NCBI RefSeq assembly: GCF_014235765.1
Contig: NZ_JACMYH010000001.1
Coordinates: 2,045,081-2,109,080, forward strand
Origin: Pseudomonas baltica
GTDB taxonomy: Bacteria > Pseudomonadota > Gammaproteobacteria > Pseudomonadales > Pseudomonadaceae
DNA: 64,000 nucleotides
Reading direction: 5' to 3'
The notes below the pieces were generated by a model. That model made no database searches and was not told the DNA's origin. It worked only from the letters and a program-made list of their open reading frames with translations. Position numbers and translations under genes: made by a program. Position 1 is the first letter of the stretch; each line of letters begins with the position of its first letter. This document shows, piece by piece, positions 10,814 through 20,713 of this stretch.

Positions 10814-13660
10814 ATGGATAAGACCTACCAGCCGCACGCTATCGAAACTTCCTGGTACCAGACCTGGGAGGCCGAGAACTATTTCGCCCCGCAAGGTGCC
10901 GGCGACTCCTACACCATCATGATTCCGCCGCCGAACGTGACTGGCAGCCTGCACATGGGCCACGGTTTCAACAACGCCATCATGGACGCGCTGATCCGTT
11001 TTCGTCGCATGCAGGGTCGCAACACCCTGTGGCAGCCGGGTACCGACCACGCCGGTATCGCCACGCAGATGCTGGTCGAGCGTCAGATCGAAGCCCAGGG
11101 GCTGAACCGCCATGATCTGGGCCGGGAAAAATTCCTGGAAAAGATCTGGGAATGGAAAGACCAGTCCGGTGGCAACATCAGCCGCCAGATCCGCCGCCTG
11201 GGTTCGTCGGTCGACTGGAGCCGCGAACGCTTCACCATGGATGACGGCCTCTCCGAAGCGGTCAAGGAAGCGTTCGTGCGCCTGCACGAAGACGGCCTGA
11301 TCTACCGCGGCAAGCGCCTGGTCAACTGGGACACCAAGCTGCACACGGCGATCTCCGACCTGGAAGTGGAAAACCACGACGAAAAAGGTTTCCTCTGGAA
11401 CCTCAAGTACCCGCTGGCAGACGGCGCCAGAACGGCCGAGGGCAATGACTTCCTGATCGTCGCCACCACGCGTCCGGAAACCATGCTCGGTGACGCCGCC
11501 GTCGCGGTGAACCCGAACGACGAGCGCTACCAGGCCTTGATCGGCAAGTTCGTCGAACTGCCATTGGTGGGCCGTCGCATTCCGATCATCGCGGATGACT
11601 ATTGCGACCCTGAGTTCGGTACCGGTTGCGTGAAAATCACCCCGGCCCACGATTTCAACGACTACGAAGTCGGCAAGCGCCACAACCTGCCGCTGCTCAA
11701 CATCTTCGACAAGAATGCCCAGGTGCTGGCCAGTGCCCAGGTGTTCAACCTTGACGGGACCCTGAACGACAGCGTGGACGGCACTTTGCCCGGCGAATAC
11801 GCCGGCCTGGACCGCTTCGAGGCACGCAAGCAGATCGTCGCCGCGTTCGACGCCGCCGGCCTGCTGGTCAGCGTCGACGACCACGCCTTGAAAGTGCCGA
11901 AGGGTGATCGCTCCGGTACGGTCATCGAGCCTTGGCTGACGGACCAGTGGTACGTGTCCACCAAACCTTTGGCGGAGCCAGCCATCGCTGCCGTGGAAGA
12001 CGGACGCATCCAGTTCGTACCCAAGCAGTACGAAAACATGTACTTCTCCTGGATGCGTGACATCCAGGACTGGTGCATCAGCCGCCAGCTCTGGTGGGGC
12101 CATCGCATTCCAGCCTGGTACGACGAGTCCGGCAAGGTCTATGTCGGCCGCAGCGAAGCCGAAGTGCGCAGCAAGCACGGCTTGGGCGCCGACGTGACGC
12201 TCAACCAGGACAACGACGTACTGGATACCTGGTTCAGCTCGGGCCTGTGGACCTTCTCCACCCTGGGCTGGCCGGAACAGACCGAATTTCTGAAGAAATT
12301 CCACAGCACCGACGTGCTGGTCACCGGTTTCGACATCATCTTCTTCTGGGTCGCCCGGATGATCATGTTGACCATGCACTTGGTCAAGGACGAGAACGGT
12401 ACGCCGCAGGTGCCGTTCAAGACCGTCTACGTGCATGGCCTGGTGCGTGACGGCCAGGGCCAGAAGATGTCCAAGTCCAAGGGCAACGTGCTTGACCCGC
12501 TGGACATCATCGACGGTATCGAGCTCGAAGCCCTGGTGGAAAAACGCACCAGCGGCCTGATGCAGCCCAAACTGGCGAAGAAGATCGAAAAGCAGACCCG
12601 CGACGAGTTCGAAGGCGGCATTGCCAGCTACGGCACCGACGCCTTGCGCTTCACCTTCTGTTCGCTGGCGTCCACCGGTCGTGACATCAAGTTCGACATG
12701 GGCCGCGTCGAAGGCTATCGCAACTTCTGCAACAAGATCTGGAACGCGGCGCGCTACGTGCTCGACAAGGGCGAGGATTGCGGCCAGAACGGCGAAGCCT
12801 ACGAGCTGTCGCTGGCCGATCGCTGGATCATCTCGCAACTGCAGCGCACCGAAGCCGAAGTGACCCGCCACCTCGACCAGTTCCGTTTCGACCTGGCTGC
12901 CCAGGCGCTCTACGAGTTCATCTGGAACCAGTATTGCGACTGGTACCTGGAGCTGTCCAAGCCTGTGCTGTGGGACGAAAACGCTCCGATCGAGCGTCAG
13001 CGCGGTACTCGCCGCACCTTGGTGCGCGTGCTTGAAGTGGCCCTGCGCCTGGCGCATCCGTTCATGCCGTTCATCACCGAAGAAATCTGGCAGCGCCTGG
13101 CGCCGCTCGCCGGTGTGCAGGGCAAGACGATCATGCTGCAACCTTGGCCGGTGGCCAACGAAAGCCGCATCGATACGGCGGCCGAAGACGACATCGAGTG
13201 GCTCAAGGGCCTGATGCTGGGCGTGCGCAACATTCGTGGAGAGATGAACATCGGTCCAGGCAAGCCGCTGGCCCTGTTCCTCAAGAACACCGGCAGCCAG
13301 GACCAGCGTCGCCTGCAGGAGAACGATGCCTTGCTGCGCAAGCTTGCCAAGCTGGAATCCATCACCGTGCTTGCCGATGGCCAGGAGGCGCCTCTGAGTG
13401 CCACCGCGCTGGTCGGCGAGATGGAAGTGCTGGTGCCCATGGCAGGCTTGATCGACAAGGACGCCGAACTGGCGCGTCTGGACAAGGAGATCCAGCGTCT
13501 GAATGGTGAAGTGGCACGCGTGGGCGGCAAGTTGTCCAATGCGGCCTTCGTCGACAAGGCGCCTCCCGCCGTCATCGACAAAGAGCGCGCCAAACTGGCC
13601 GAAGCCGAACAGGCATTGACCAAGCTGGCCGAACAGCATGCGCGGATCGCCAGCCTGTAA
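10814..13660 (+). CDS. valS: Valyl-tRNA synthetase
   Basis: Class I aminoacyl-tRNA synthetase charging tRNA-Val, with an editing domain that clears Thr-tRNA-Val. The HIGH-type motif HMGH is at residues 47-50 and KMSKS at 551-555. The C-terminal coiled-coil arm typical of ValS is visible ([20 protein letters not shown]). The start at 10814 gives 948 residues beginning [14 protein letters not shown]; the in-frame ATG eight codons upstream is less family-like. A TATACT hexamer at 10764 could be its -10 box. Confidence 0.98.
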   Translation: MDKTYQPHAIETSWYQTWEAENYFAPQGAGDSYTIMIPPPNVTGSLHMGHGFNNAIMDALIRFRRMQGRNTLWQPGTDHAGIATQMLVERQIEAQGLNRHDLGREKFLEKIWEWKDQSGGNISRQIRRLGSSVDWSRERFTMDDGLSEAVKEAFVRLHEDGLIYRGKRLVNWDTKLHTAISDLEVENHDEKGFLWNLKYPLADGARTAEGNDFLIVATTRPETMLGDAAVAVNPNDERYQALIGKFVELPLVGRRIPIIADDYCDPEFGTGCVKITPAHDFNDYEVGKRHNLPLLNIFDKNAQVLASAQVFNLDGTLNDSVDGTLPGEYAGLDRFEARKQIVAAFDAAGLLVSVDDHALKVPKGDRSGTVIEPWLTDQWYVSTKPLAEPAIAAVEDGRIQFVPKQYENMYFSWMRDIQDWCISRQLWWGHRIPAWYDESGKVYVGRSEAEVRSKHGLGADVTLNQDNDVLDTWFSSGLWTFSTLGWPEQTEFLKKFHSTDVLVTGFDIIFFWVARMIMLTMHLVKDENGTPQVPFKTVYVHGLVRDGQGQKMSKSKGNVLDPLDIIDGIELEALVEKRTSGLMQPKLAKKIEKQTRDEFEGGIASYGTDALRFTFCSLASTGRDIKFDMGRVEGYRNFCNKIWNAARYVLDKGEDCGQNGEAYELSLADRWIISQLQRTEAEVTRHLDQFRFDLAAQALYEFIWNQYCDWYLELSKPVLWDENAPIERQRGTRRTLVRVLEVALRLAHPFMPFITEEIWQRLAPLAGVQGKTIMLQPWPVANESRIDTAAEDDIEWLKGLMLGVRNIRGEMNIGPGKPLALFLKNTGSQDQRRLQENDALLRKLAKLESITVLADGQEAPLSATALVGEMEVLVPMAGLIDKDAELARLDKEIQRLNGEVARVGGKLSNAAFVDKAPPAVIDKERAKLAEAEQALTKLAEQHARIASL

Positions 13661-13670
13661 TTCGTCTTGC

Positions 13671-13762
13671 GGGCCTCATCGCGGGCGCTGCTCGCCCCCA
13701 CAGAGATCTATGCAACCCAGTAGATCCCTGTGGGAGCGGGCTCTGCCCGCGAAGAGGCCGGC
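13671..13762. repeat. REP pair (inverted) between valS and rlmF
   Basis: Two facing palindromic units ('gcgggcgctgctcgccccca' and 'tgggagcgggctctgcccgc') enclose a second inverted repeat (CCCACAGAGATCT / AGATCCCTGTGGG with one mismatch). It could also act as an mRNA 3'-end structure for valS. It ends shortly before the rlmF start. Confidence 0.8.
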
Positions 13763-13783
13763 AGCCTCACCGGTAACCTCCCC

Positions 13784-14737
13784 ATGTCCACCCCGCAAAA
13801 ACCCACCCTGCACCCGCGCAATCGCCACCAGGGCCGCTACGATTTCCCGCAACTGATCAAGGCCCACCCGGACCTCGCCCGGTTCGTCATTCTCAACCCG
13901 TATGGCAAGCAAAGCATCGACTTCGCCGACCCGGCAGCGGTGAAGGTATTCAATCGGGCCCTGCTCGGAGCGTTGTACGGCATTCGGCACTGGGATATTC
14001 CGGCGGGTTACCTCTGCCCGCCCATCCCCGGGCGCGCCGATTATCTGCATTGCCTGGCGGACCTGCTGGCCGAAAGCAACGGCGCAGAGATTCCCAGAGG
14101 CACTGCGGTCAAGGCACTGGATGTAGGTGTGGGCGCCAACTGCATCTATCCATTGCTGGGGCACAGTGACTATCGCTGGCAGTTCGTGGGGTCCGACATA
14201 GACCCGGTGGCGTTGGCTTCGGCCAATACCATCGTCCAGGCGAACAAGCTGGGCAAGGCCATCACTCTGCGCCTGCAGGGCCAGCCACGGCAGATTCTGC
14301 AGGGACTGATAGGCGCCGAGGAACGGTTCGCCGTGACCCTGTGCAACCCACCGTTCCATGCTTCGCTGGAGGATGCCACGCGTGGTAGCCAGCGCAAGTG
14401 GCGTGCACTGGGCAAGGCCGATCCCAAGCGCAAGCTGCCGGTGCTGAACTTCGGTGGGCAGAACAACGAGCTGTGGTGTGAAGGGGGCGAGATTCGCTTC
14501 GTGACCCAGTTGATCAACGAAAGCGTGGCGCTGGGCAAGCAGGTGTTGTGGTTTTCTACGCTGGTGTCCAAGGCTTCCAACCTTGCGGCCATCCAGGCGA
14601 CCCTGGGCAAGGTCCAGGCGGCGCAGGTACGCGTGGTGGAAATGGGTCAAGGCCAGAAGCAAAGCCGCTTCGTCGCCTGGACCTTCCTGCCCGAACAGGC
14701 GCGTAACAGCTGGTTTACCTCACTACAAACATCGTAG
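13784..14737 (+). CDS. rlmF: 23S rRNA (adenine-1618-N6)-methyltransferase
   Basis: SAM-dependent methyltransferase that modifies A1618 of 23S rRNA. The N-terminus [12 protein letters not shown] is diagnostic for RlmF (YbiN), the SAM site shows [12 protein letters not shown], and the N6-adenine catalytic motif NPPF is at about residues 188-191. The start at 13784 gives 317 residues; the ATG at 13730 would translate REP sequence. The stop codon TAG (14735-14737) is itself part of a REP unit, so the 3' end has been shaped by a repeat insertion or capture. Confidence 0.95.
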   Translation: MSTPQKPTLHPRNRHQGRYDFPQLIKAHPDLARFVILNPYGKQSIDFADPAAVKVFNRALLGALYGIRHWDIPAGYLCPPIPGRADYLHCLADLLAESNGAEIPRGTAVKALDVGVGANCIYPLLGHSDYRWQFVGSDIDPVALASANTIVQANKLGKAITLRLQGQPRQILQGLIGAEERFAVTLCNPPFHASLEDATRGSQRKWRALGKADPKRKLPVLNFGGQNNELWCEGGEIRFVTQLINESVALGKQVLWFSTLVSKASNLAAIQATLGKVQAAQVRVVEMGQGQKQSRFVAWTFLPEQARNSWFTSLQTS

Positions 14738-14823
14738 GAGCGGCCATCGGCCGCGAAACAGGCGCTGCGGTGTATCAGGCGTACCGCGGCGCGCCCTTCG
14801 CGGGCAGAGCCCGCTCCCACAGG
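14734..14823. repeat. REP pair overlapping the rlmF stop codon
   Basis: A 'gtaggagcggccatcggccg' unit begins inside rlmF and supplies its TAG stop. A facing 'cgggcagagcccgctcccac' unit ends it. Confidence 0.85.
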
Positions 14824-14845
14824 GTTGGGTACATTCCGCGGGCAC

Positions 14846-14875
14846 AAAAAAACCGCGCCCGGGTTGACCCGCGGC
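14846..14875 (-). terminator. Rho-independent terminator of the HU gene
   Basis: On the minus strand, CCGCG ... CGCGG pairing with an inner GGGT/ACCC helix is followed by seven T residues, about 20 bases beyond the stop codon. Confidence 0.85.
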
Positions 14876-14897
14876 ACGGTTCGTCGAGCCGTTACAA

Positions 14898-15179
14898 TTA
14901 CTTGTTGACGGAATCGGTCAGCACTTTGGCTGGGACGAACTTGACGACTTTCTTGGCAGCGATTTCGATGGCAGCGCCGGTCGAAGGGTTACGGCCGGTA
15001 CGGGCAGGACGCTCGGTGATCTTCAGCTTGCCGATACCAGGCAAGGTGATCTCGTTGCCATTTTCCAATTGATCGGCAACGATCTGGCCCAGCTGCTCGA
15101 TAGCGTTGCGCGCGGTGGTTTTCGGCGCGTCGATAGCTTCAGCGATATCGGCGATCAGTTGGTCTTTGGTTAATGCCAT
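14898..15179 (-). CDS. hupA: HU-family nucleoid DNA-binding protein
   Basis: Histone-like protein of 93 residues that bends and compacts DNA. The HU/IHF fold is clear: helical N-terminus (LTKDQLIADIAEAIDAPKTT) and the DNA-binding arm with RPARTGRNPSTGA, whose proline intercalates at the kink. GGAAGG precedes the ATG. It is a single-gene unit with its own terminator and is divergent from ndpA, another nucleoid protein. Pseudomonads have several HU paralogues; the symbol hupA is the most likely but not certain. Confidence 0.9.
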   Translation of the reverse strand: MALTKDQLIADIAEAIDAPKTTARNAIEQLGQIVADQLENGNEITLPGIGKLKITERPARTGRNPSTGAAIEIAAKKVVKFVPAKVLTDSVNK

Positions 15180-15587
15180 GGTGGTGTACCTTCCCTATCA
15201 AATTCAATTGGATTGCAAAGTGCAGCGTAAGTCGGAGCCGGGCGTGCGACGTCCGCCGGGGCTCACGTTTCGGTCATGCCAATCGCCATTGTAGATACCC
15301 AGAATGGCGTTTGGTTCGACTCGAAAGCCGCTCTCTGCGGGGCTTCACGGCCTTGTGGGCCGCAAGACCGGGCAAAACTAGCACAGAGCCAGACAAATAT
15401 CCGCCACAAGCGGTCCTTTTATTCAGCTTTATCATGGGTTTGGCCGAAAAGTAGACGATTTCGTCGTTTCAGCGCACGCGCCCGTCACCAGCAAGCCGTA
15501 AAACCCCTATCTACGTTACACTTCGCCCCTTTGCCGCACGGCCCGCCACGTCCACCGTGCCCGTCAAACAGACCAGCCGAGAAGCCC
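15180..15587. other. Divergent intergenic region hup / ndpA
   Basis: 408 bases between two divergent nucleoid-protein genes. It must contain both promoters. No further gene, repeat of the REP type, or confident promoter consensus was recognised. Confidence 0.5.
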
Positions 15588-16595
15588 ATGCCGATCCGTC
15601 ACTGCATCGTCCATTTGATCGACAAGAAACCCGACGGCACACCCGCCGTGCTTCACGCGCGCGACAGCGAGCTGGCCGAGTCCAGCGCCATCGAAAATCT
15701 GCTTGCCGACCTCAATGAAAGCTACAACGCCAAGCAGGGCAAGGCCTGGGGCTTCTTCCATGCCGAGTCCGGCGCGCACCCTTTCAGCGGCTGGCTCAAG
15801 GACTACCTGGATGAGGGTCGCGACTTCACCCAGTTCAGCCGCACGGCCGTCGAGCACCTGCAGAAACTGATGGAAGAATCGAATCTCTCCACAGGCGGGC
15901 ACGTCCTGTTCGCGCACTACCAGCAGGGCATGACCGATTACCTGGCCATTGCGCTGCTGCACCACAGCGAAGGCGTGGCGGTGACATCAGAGCTCGACGT
16001 CACACCGTCGCGGCACCTGGACTTGGGACAACTGCACCTCGCGGCCCGCATCAACCTGTCGGAGTGGCAGAACAACAAGCAGTCGCGGCAGTACATCTCG
16101 TTCATCAAGGGCAAGAACGGCAAGAAGGTCTCGGAGTATTTCCGCGACTTCATCGGCTGCCAGGAGGGCGTCGACGGCCCGGGCGAAACGCGGACATTGC
16201 TCAAGGCCTTCAGCGACTTCGTCGAGAGCGAGGACATGCCCGAAGAGTCTGCGCGGGAAAAAACCCAAACCCTGGTGGAGTACGCCACCAGCCAGAGCAA
16301 GATGGGCGAGCCGGTGACGTTGAAGGAGTTGTCGGGGCTGATAGATGAAGACCGCCCGCAGGCCTTCTATGACCATATCCGCAACAAGGATTACGGCTTG
16401 TCGCCCGAGATCCCGGCGGACAAGCGCACCCTCAACCAGTTTCGCCGCTTCACCGGGCGTGCCGAGGGGCTGTCGATCAGTTTTGAAGCCCACTTGCTGG
16501 GTTCCAAGATCGAATACGATGAAGAGGCCGGCACCTTGATCATCAAGGGCCTGCCGTCCCAACTGACCGACCAGCTCAAACGCCGCAAGGACTGA
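15588..16595 (+). CDS. ndpA: Nucleoid-associated protein NdpA/YejK
   Basis: Nucleoid-associated protein of the YejK/NdpA family, 335 residues. It opens with [16 protein letters not shown], the conserved family start, and includes the region [20 protein letters not shown]. The start at 15588 was chosen over the in-frame ATG at 15276 because the upstream 104 codons are unlike the family. The exact cellular role is poorly defined; the E. coli homologue is found in spermidine nucleoids. A REP cluster follows. Confidence 0.93.
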   Translation: MPIRHCIVHLIDKKPDGTPAVLHARDSELAESSAIENLLADLNESYNAKQGKAWGFFHAESGAHPFSGWLKDYLDEGRDFTQFSRTAVEHLQKLMEESNLSTGGHVLFAHYQQGMTDYLAIALLHHSEGVAVTSELDVTPSRHLDLGQLHLAARINLSEWQNNKQSRQYISFIKGKNGKKVSEYFRDFIGCQEGVDGPGETRTLLKAFSDFVESEDMPEESAREKTQTLVEYATSQSKMGEPVTLKELSGLIDEDRPQAFYDHIRNKDYGLSPEIPADKRTLNQFRRFTGRAEGLSISFEAHLLGSKIEYDEEAGTLIIKGLPSQLTDQLKRRKD

Positions 16596-16624
16596 CCTGA
16601 TCCTACAGCGGTTCGCCTGCACCC

Positions 16625-16797
16625 CGTAGGAGCGGCCACCGGCCGCGAAGCGGGCGCCGCGGTGTGTCAATCAGACCGCAGCGCGCCCTTCGCGGGCAGA
16701 GGGCTCAGCCGCCCGCCCCGCTCCCACACCAGGCCCTTGCACATCGGGGACATCCCGTAGGAGCGGTCACCGGCCGCAAAGCAGGCGCCTCGGTGTA
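16625..16797. repeat. REP cluster between ndpA and the GST-like gene
   Basis: Three units: 'gtaggagcggccaccggccg', a 'cgggcagagggctcagccgc' variant carrying an extra insert, and 'gtaggagcggtcaccggccg'. They lie between convergent genes. Confidence 0.8.
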
Positions 16798-16817
16798 ACG
16801 CGCTGAACGTAAGACCG

Positions 16818-17753
16818 TTACTGCTTCGCGAGGGCAAAACCGACGCGTGGGAAATGCACATGCACCATCCCGGCGCGCTCGTCTTCGCGCCTTATGATCA
16901 ATTCCTCGGCACCGGCAAACAACAACTCTCCACACACCGGGTCGACGCCGTAGTCCACTGCCGCCACGCTCACCTGATCGCCGACCTTGAAGCCATTGGG
17001 GTCTTCGAACGTTTCCGTAGGCAAGGCTGCCGGAGTAGCCGCCTTGGCTATCGCCAGTGCCTCATCGGCACTCAGGTCGCTGTAGGTACCGTGGCCAAAG
17101 CCCAGCACGCGGCCTAACCAGGCATGAATGGCGGGATAGATATCCACCAGCGGTGCAGTAACCGGCGTGCCCTTGAGAAACCACAACAGATGGGCCAGGG
17201 AGAAATCTGCCAGAGTAGGTTCGCCAAACAGGTAGTCGCCTTCTGCGTCCTGCAGCTGCTGTTCCAGGCGCGTCATGAACGTCGTCCACTGATGCTTGGC
17301 CTGCTCGACCGACAAACGAGTGGCCGTACCACCCTGGAACAGCGCCGTGCGATCTGCGATGAACGCCTTGGCGGCGTCTTCCGGCAGGCGCGCCAGACGA
17401 GCACTGATGGACTCGGGTTGAAATACCAGGCTGACCGCATGCTGGAACAGCACAGAATCGGCCCAGGCGGCGAAGGTGGCGACAGTCAGTTCCTGGCCTT
17501 GGGGCAACAGCGATGGGAAGGCTTTTTCCTGGTCCAGACGGCGAGCGATCAGGGCCGTGTCGCAATACACATCGGCGCCCACCTGCAACACCGGGGTCTT
17601 GCGGTAGCCACCGGTCAACGCCGTCAGATCGGGTTTGGGCATGATCGGCGAAATCAGTACCGAGCGCCACGCGAGCCCTTTGAAGCCGAGCATCAGGCGG
17701 GCCTTTTCGGCGAACGGCGAGGTCGGATAGTGATGCAGGATCAAGTCGGACAT
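16818..17753 (-). CDS. Glutathione S-transferase family protein
   Basis: Protein of 311 residues with an N-terminal thioredoxin-like GST domain (LILHHYPTSPFAEKARLMLG, with the TSPF site where the catalytic Ser/Cys usually lies) and a helical C-terminal domain. About 80 extra C-terminal residues (from DLSADEALAIAK) form an appendage not found in standard 200-220-residue GSTs. The start at 17753 sits just upstream of the conserved fold; the longer reading from 17831 begins in REP sequence. The substrate cannot be told. Confidence 0.88.
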   Translation of the reverse strand: MSDLILHHYPTSPFAEKARLMLGFKGLAWRSVLISPIMPKPDLTALTGGYRKTPVLQVGADVYCDTALIARRLDQEKAFPSLLPQGQELTVATFAAWADSVLFQHAVSLVFQPESISARLARLPEDAAKAFIADRTALFQGGTATRLSVEQAKHQWTTFMTRLEQQLQDAEGDYLFGEPTLADFSLAHLLWFLKGTPVTAPLVDIYPAIHAWLGRVLGFGHGTYSDLSADEALAIAKAATPAALPTETFEDPNGFKVGDQVSVAAVDYGVDPVCGELLFAGAEELIIRREDERAGMVHVHFPRVGFALAKQ

Positions 17754-17811
17754 ATCGGCTCCAGCAGGGTGGGAAAGCTCACAGCTTACTCGCCCGCGCG
17801 CAGAGCACATA

Positions 17812-17908
17812 CCCCTGTAGCAGCGGCGCAAGCCGCGTCGGCGGTGTATGCGCTGTGCCTGAATTAACGCGCTGCCACCGGACGCGGCTCGCGCCGCTGC
17901 TACAGGGG
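17812..17908. repeat. Family-B REP inverted pair
   Basis: 'cctgtagcagcggcgcaagc' and its inverse 'gcgccgctgctacaggggag' face each other across about 50 bases. This core (TAGCAGCGGCGCAAGCCGCGTC) differs from the family-A units in this window. The same family recurs at 44416. The right-hand unit overlaps the last codons and stop of the GIY-YIG gene. Confidence 0.85.
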
Positions 17909-18175
17909 AGTGAATGACGCTACGAGATGCTCCTTGGCAACTTTGCGCAGGCGCTTGATCAGCCGCTCGTGGCGCAGCGCTTCACCTTTGCTGGGCCAGG
18001 TTTCGTAGTACACCAATGCCACTGCCGGGCTGGAGAGAAAAAAACGCGCGCCCTTGCCACTCTGGTGCTTGGCGAAACGGCGCTGCGGGTCGTCGCTGAT
18101 GCCGCAGTAGAGCGAGCCATTCGCCGCGCGGACCAGGTAGACATACCAGGGCTTGGGTGGCGTGATGTCGGTCAT
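17900..18175 (-). CDS. GIY-YIG nuclease-superfamily protein (YhbQ/UPF0213-like)
   Basis: Small protein of 91 residues. The GIY-YIG core appears as [20 protein letters not shown], with the downstream Arg and His residues of the fold ([15 protein letters not shown]). The family includes stand-alone GIY-YIG proteins of uncertain function, some with nuclease activity. The start at 18175 is the first family-like Met. The final codons (SFTPL-stop) lie inside a REP unit, which supplies the TAG stop. Confidence 0.88.
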   Translation of the reverse strand: MTDITPPKPWYVYLVRAANGSLYCGISDDPQRRFAKHQSGKGARFFLSSPAVALVYYETWPSKGEALRHERLIKRLRKVAKEHLVASFTPL

Positions 18176-18209
18176 TGATTCAGCAACGCCTGTAGGCAAA
18201 CCCGCGGCA

Positions 18210-19433
18210 TCATTCCACCTTCGTCGCCACCGCACGCACATGCAGCGTACGCCCGGCCCCCATACCCGCCGCCGTGGCGGCGATGCCAATCACGGCAAAC
18301 ACCCACCCGACTGCGCTCCAGCCGCCCGTCATGTCGTGCACCAACCCTACCGCGAAGGGCCCCATCGACGCGATGGTATAGCCCACACCTTGAGCCATGC
18401 TCGACAGGTTGGCTGCCACATGGGCGTCCCGCGAGCGCAGCACGATCAGGGTCAACGCCAGTGCGAACACTCCGCCCTGCCCCAGCCCGAGCACGATCGC
18501 CCAGCCCCACATCCCGCTCAATGGTGCGTAAAGCAGGCCGAACAAACCGGCCAGACTCATCGCCATCACCGCGACAATTGGCAAGCGCTGATCACGACCG
18601 CGGGTGGCCAGCCAAGGCACAGTGAGTGCGCTGGGCAACTGCACGATGATCGAGAACGACATGACCAGTCCTGCCTCGGCGGCAGACAAGCCCCGGCCGA
18701 TCAGGATCGACGGCAGCCAGCCAAAGACGATGTAGGCCAGCGACGACTGCAAGCCCATGAACAACGTGACCTGCCAGGCCAAGGGATCGCGGAACAAGCC
18801 ACTGACACGATAGCGGGCACGCTGGACGCCGTGCTTTTGTCGCGTCTGGGGCAGCCAGAACACGGCCGCCAGCAATGCAGGCACCATCCAGAACGCCAGA
18901 CCGATGCGCCAGCTGTCATCGAAATACTGGCTGAGGGGAACGCTGGAACCGGCGGCCAGCGCTGCCCCCAGGCACAGCGCCATGGTGTAGACGCCGGTCA
19001 TCGTCCCGGCCTGTCGGGCGAAGTCGCGCTTGACTATGCCAGGCAGCAACACGCCGATGATCCCGATGCTGCCGCCGGCCACCAGGCTGCCGATGAACAA
19101 TCCCCACACCCCTAATTGGCTGCGCAGGGCAATGCCGGCGGCCAGCACGAGCAGCACACCCAAGACCACCCGTTCGCTGTCGAAACGCCGTGCCAGCAGA
19201 GGCGCCAAGGGTGCGAACAGACCCAGGCACAGAACCGGAAGCGTGGTCAGCAGGCCGGCCGTCGAGCCGCTCAGGCCGAGACTGGCCGAGACCTGCGCGA
19301 GCAAGGGCGCCATGCTCGACAAGGCCGGACGCAGGTTCAGCGCCACCAGCACCAGGCCAAGGATCAGCAACCAGGGTTTATGCAACGGCGTCACGACGTC
19401 GCTGCTCGAAGCGGTACAGTTGGCAGTAGGCAT
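18210..19433 (-). CDS. MFS transporter, CynX/NimT family
   Basis: Inner-membrane major facilitator of about 407 residues with twelve hydrophobic segments. The N-terminal [14 protein letters not shown] motif is characteristic of the CynX/NimT (cyanate/nitroimidazole) branch. The ATG at 19433 is used; a GTG some twelve codons later (VTPLHKPW) is an alternative. The ORF extends upstream to 19931 only because it reads through a tandem REP array with no stops. The substrate is unknown. Confidence 0.88.
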   Translation of the reverse strand: MPTANCTASSSDVVTPLHKPWLLILGLVLVALNLRPALSSMAPLLAQVSASLGLSGSTAGLLTTLPVLCLGLFAPLAPLLARRFDSERVVLGVLLVLAAGIALRSQLGVWGLFIGSLVAGGSIGIIGVLLPGIVKRDFARQAGTMTGVYTMALCLGAALAAGSSVPLSQYFDDSWRIGLAFWMVPALLAAVFWLPQTRQKHGVQRARYRVSGLFRDPLAWQVTLFMGLQSSLAYIVFGWLPSILIGRGLSAAEAGLVMSFSIIVQLPSALTVPWLATRGRDQRLPIVAVMAMSLAGLFGLLYAPLSGMWGWAIVLGLGQGGVFALALTLIVLRSRDAHVAANLSSMAQGVGYTIASMGPFAVGLVHDMTGGWSAVGWVFAVIGIAATAAGMGAGRTLHVRAVATKVE

Positions 19434-19570
19434 AAGGGTCCAGAAACGAAAGTGCGGACCATTGCCAGAACGCGAACGCCTGATGGTCTCTTGGATACGG
19501 CTTTGAGCGAGGAAGCGTAGAGCGTATTGCCAGCAATGGCAAATGCCCAGCCAGCAGGGTGCCATCGGAA

Positions 19571-19879
19571 CCGCAGCGCACCCTTCGCGGCCACGGACCG
19601 CTCCTACACCGTTCCCGCATTCCCCGTAGGAGCGGTCATCGGCCGCGAAGCAGGCGCCGCGGTGTATCCGGCGAACCGCAGCGCACCCTTCGCGGCCACG
19701 GACCGCTCCTACACCGTTCCCACATTCCCCGTAGGAGCGGTCATCGGCCGCGAAGCAGGCGCCGCGGTGTATCCGGCGAACCGCAGCGCACCCTCCGCGG
19801 CCACGGACCGCTCCTACACCGTTCCCACATTCCCCGTAGGAGCGGTCATCGGCCGCGAAGCAGGCGCCGCGGTGTGTCA
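19571..19879. repeat. Tandem REP array, 105-bp period
   Basis: Three near-identical copies. The 'cgtaggagcggtcatcgg' landmark recurs at 19625, 19730 and 19835, exactly 105 bp apart. Each period holds two facing REP palindromes ('gtaggagcggtcatcggccg' and 'cggccacggaccgctcctac'). Copies differ by only one or two bases, so the expansion is recent. Because 105 is divisible by three, several frames stay open through the array; these readings are not genes. Confidence 0.93.
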
Positions 19880-19889
19880 GGCCAGTAAC

Positions 19890-19920
19890 GAAAAAACCCG
19901 GGCACAGGCCCGGGTTTTTC
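19890..19920 (-). terminator. Terminator of the aap operon (bidirectional-looking)
   Basis: CCCGGGC/GCCCGGG stem, followed by six T residues on the minus strand and five on the plus strand, 19 bases beyond the aapP stop. Confidence 0.92.
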
Positions 19921-19938
19921 GTGTGCCGCAAACGGCAA

Positions 19939-20703
19939 TCAGTGCAGGATCTGGCTCAGGAACATCCGGGTCCGGTCGCTCTGCGGATTGTCGAAGAAGT
20001 CGTTCGGCGCGGCCTGTTCGACGATCTCGCCCTTGTCCATGAAGATCACCCGGTTCGCCACGGTGCGCGCGAAGCCCATTTCGTGGGTCACGCAGAGCAT
20101 GGTCATACCGTCTTCAGCCAGGCCGATCATGGTGTCGAGCACTTCCTTGACCATTTCCGGATCGAGCGCCGAAGTCGGTTCGTCGAACAGCATGATCTTG
20201 GGCTTCATGCACAACGCCCGCGCAATGGCCACGCGCTGTTGCTGGCCACCGGACAGCTGGCCGGGGAACTTGTGCGCCTGCTCCGGGATGCGCACGCGCT
20301 CCAGGTAATGCATGGCGATTTCCTCGGCCTGGCGCTTGGGCATCTTGCGCACCCACATCGGCGCCAGCGTGCAGTTCTGCAGGATGGTCAGATGAGGAAA
20401 CAGGTTGAAGTGCTGGAACACCATGCCCACTTCGCGCCGTACCGTCTCGATCTGCTTGAGATCGTTGGTCAGCTCCACGCCGTCGACGATGATGGTGCCC
20501 TTCTGATGCTCTTCCAGGCGGTTCAGGCAACGGATGGTGGTCGACTTGCCCGAGCCCGAGGGCCCGCACAGGACGATGCGCTCGCCCTGGGCCACGTTCA
20601 GGTTGATGTCCTTGAGCACGTGGAACTGGCCGTACCACTTGTTCACGCCTTGCATCTGGATGATGCCCGGTGCGCCCGCCGGTTTCTTGATCGCTTCACT
20701 CAT
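19939..20703 (-). CDS. aapP: General L-amino-acid ABC transporter, ATP-binding protein
   Basis: Cytoplasmic ATPase driving AapJQMP uptake. The 254 residues show Walker [10 protein letters not shown], signature LSGGQQQR, Walker [14 protein letters not shown] and the H-loop in [17 protein letters not shown] precedes the start. It is the last gene of the aap operon, 10 bases after aapM. Confidence 0.96.
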   Translation of the reverse strand: MSEAIKKPAGAPGIIQMQGVNKWYGQFHVLKDINLNVAQGERIVLCGPSGSGKSTTIRCLNRLEEHQKGTIIVDGVELTNDLKQIETVRREVGMVFQHFNLFPHLTILQNCTLAPMWVRKMPKRQAEEIAMHYLERVRIPEQAHKFPGQLSGGQQQRVAIARALCMKPKIMLFDEPTSALDPEMVKEVLDTMIGLAEDGMTMLCVTHEMGFARTVANRVIFMDKGEIVEQAAPNDFFDNPQSDRTRMFLSQILH

Positions 20704-20713
20704 GATTAAGCTC

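Noticed and set aside
10763..13639. A 958-codon open frame antisense to valS, and similar long antisense frames over gcvP (136-2079), pepA/holC (8295-10184), the usher (28737-30707) and prfC (37872-39476)
   Set aside because: These are mirror frames produced by strong GC bias at third codon positions. None has a ribosome site or family resemblance, and each lies opposite an unmistakable gene.
19527..20042. A repeat-protein-like reading frame with 35-residue repeats across the 105-bp array
   Set aside because: The repeats come from a tandem REP array whose period is a multiple of three. The frame then runs antisense through aapP. Not a real gene.
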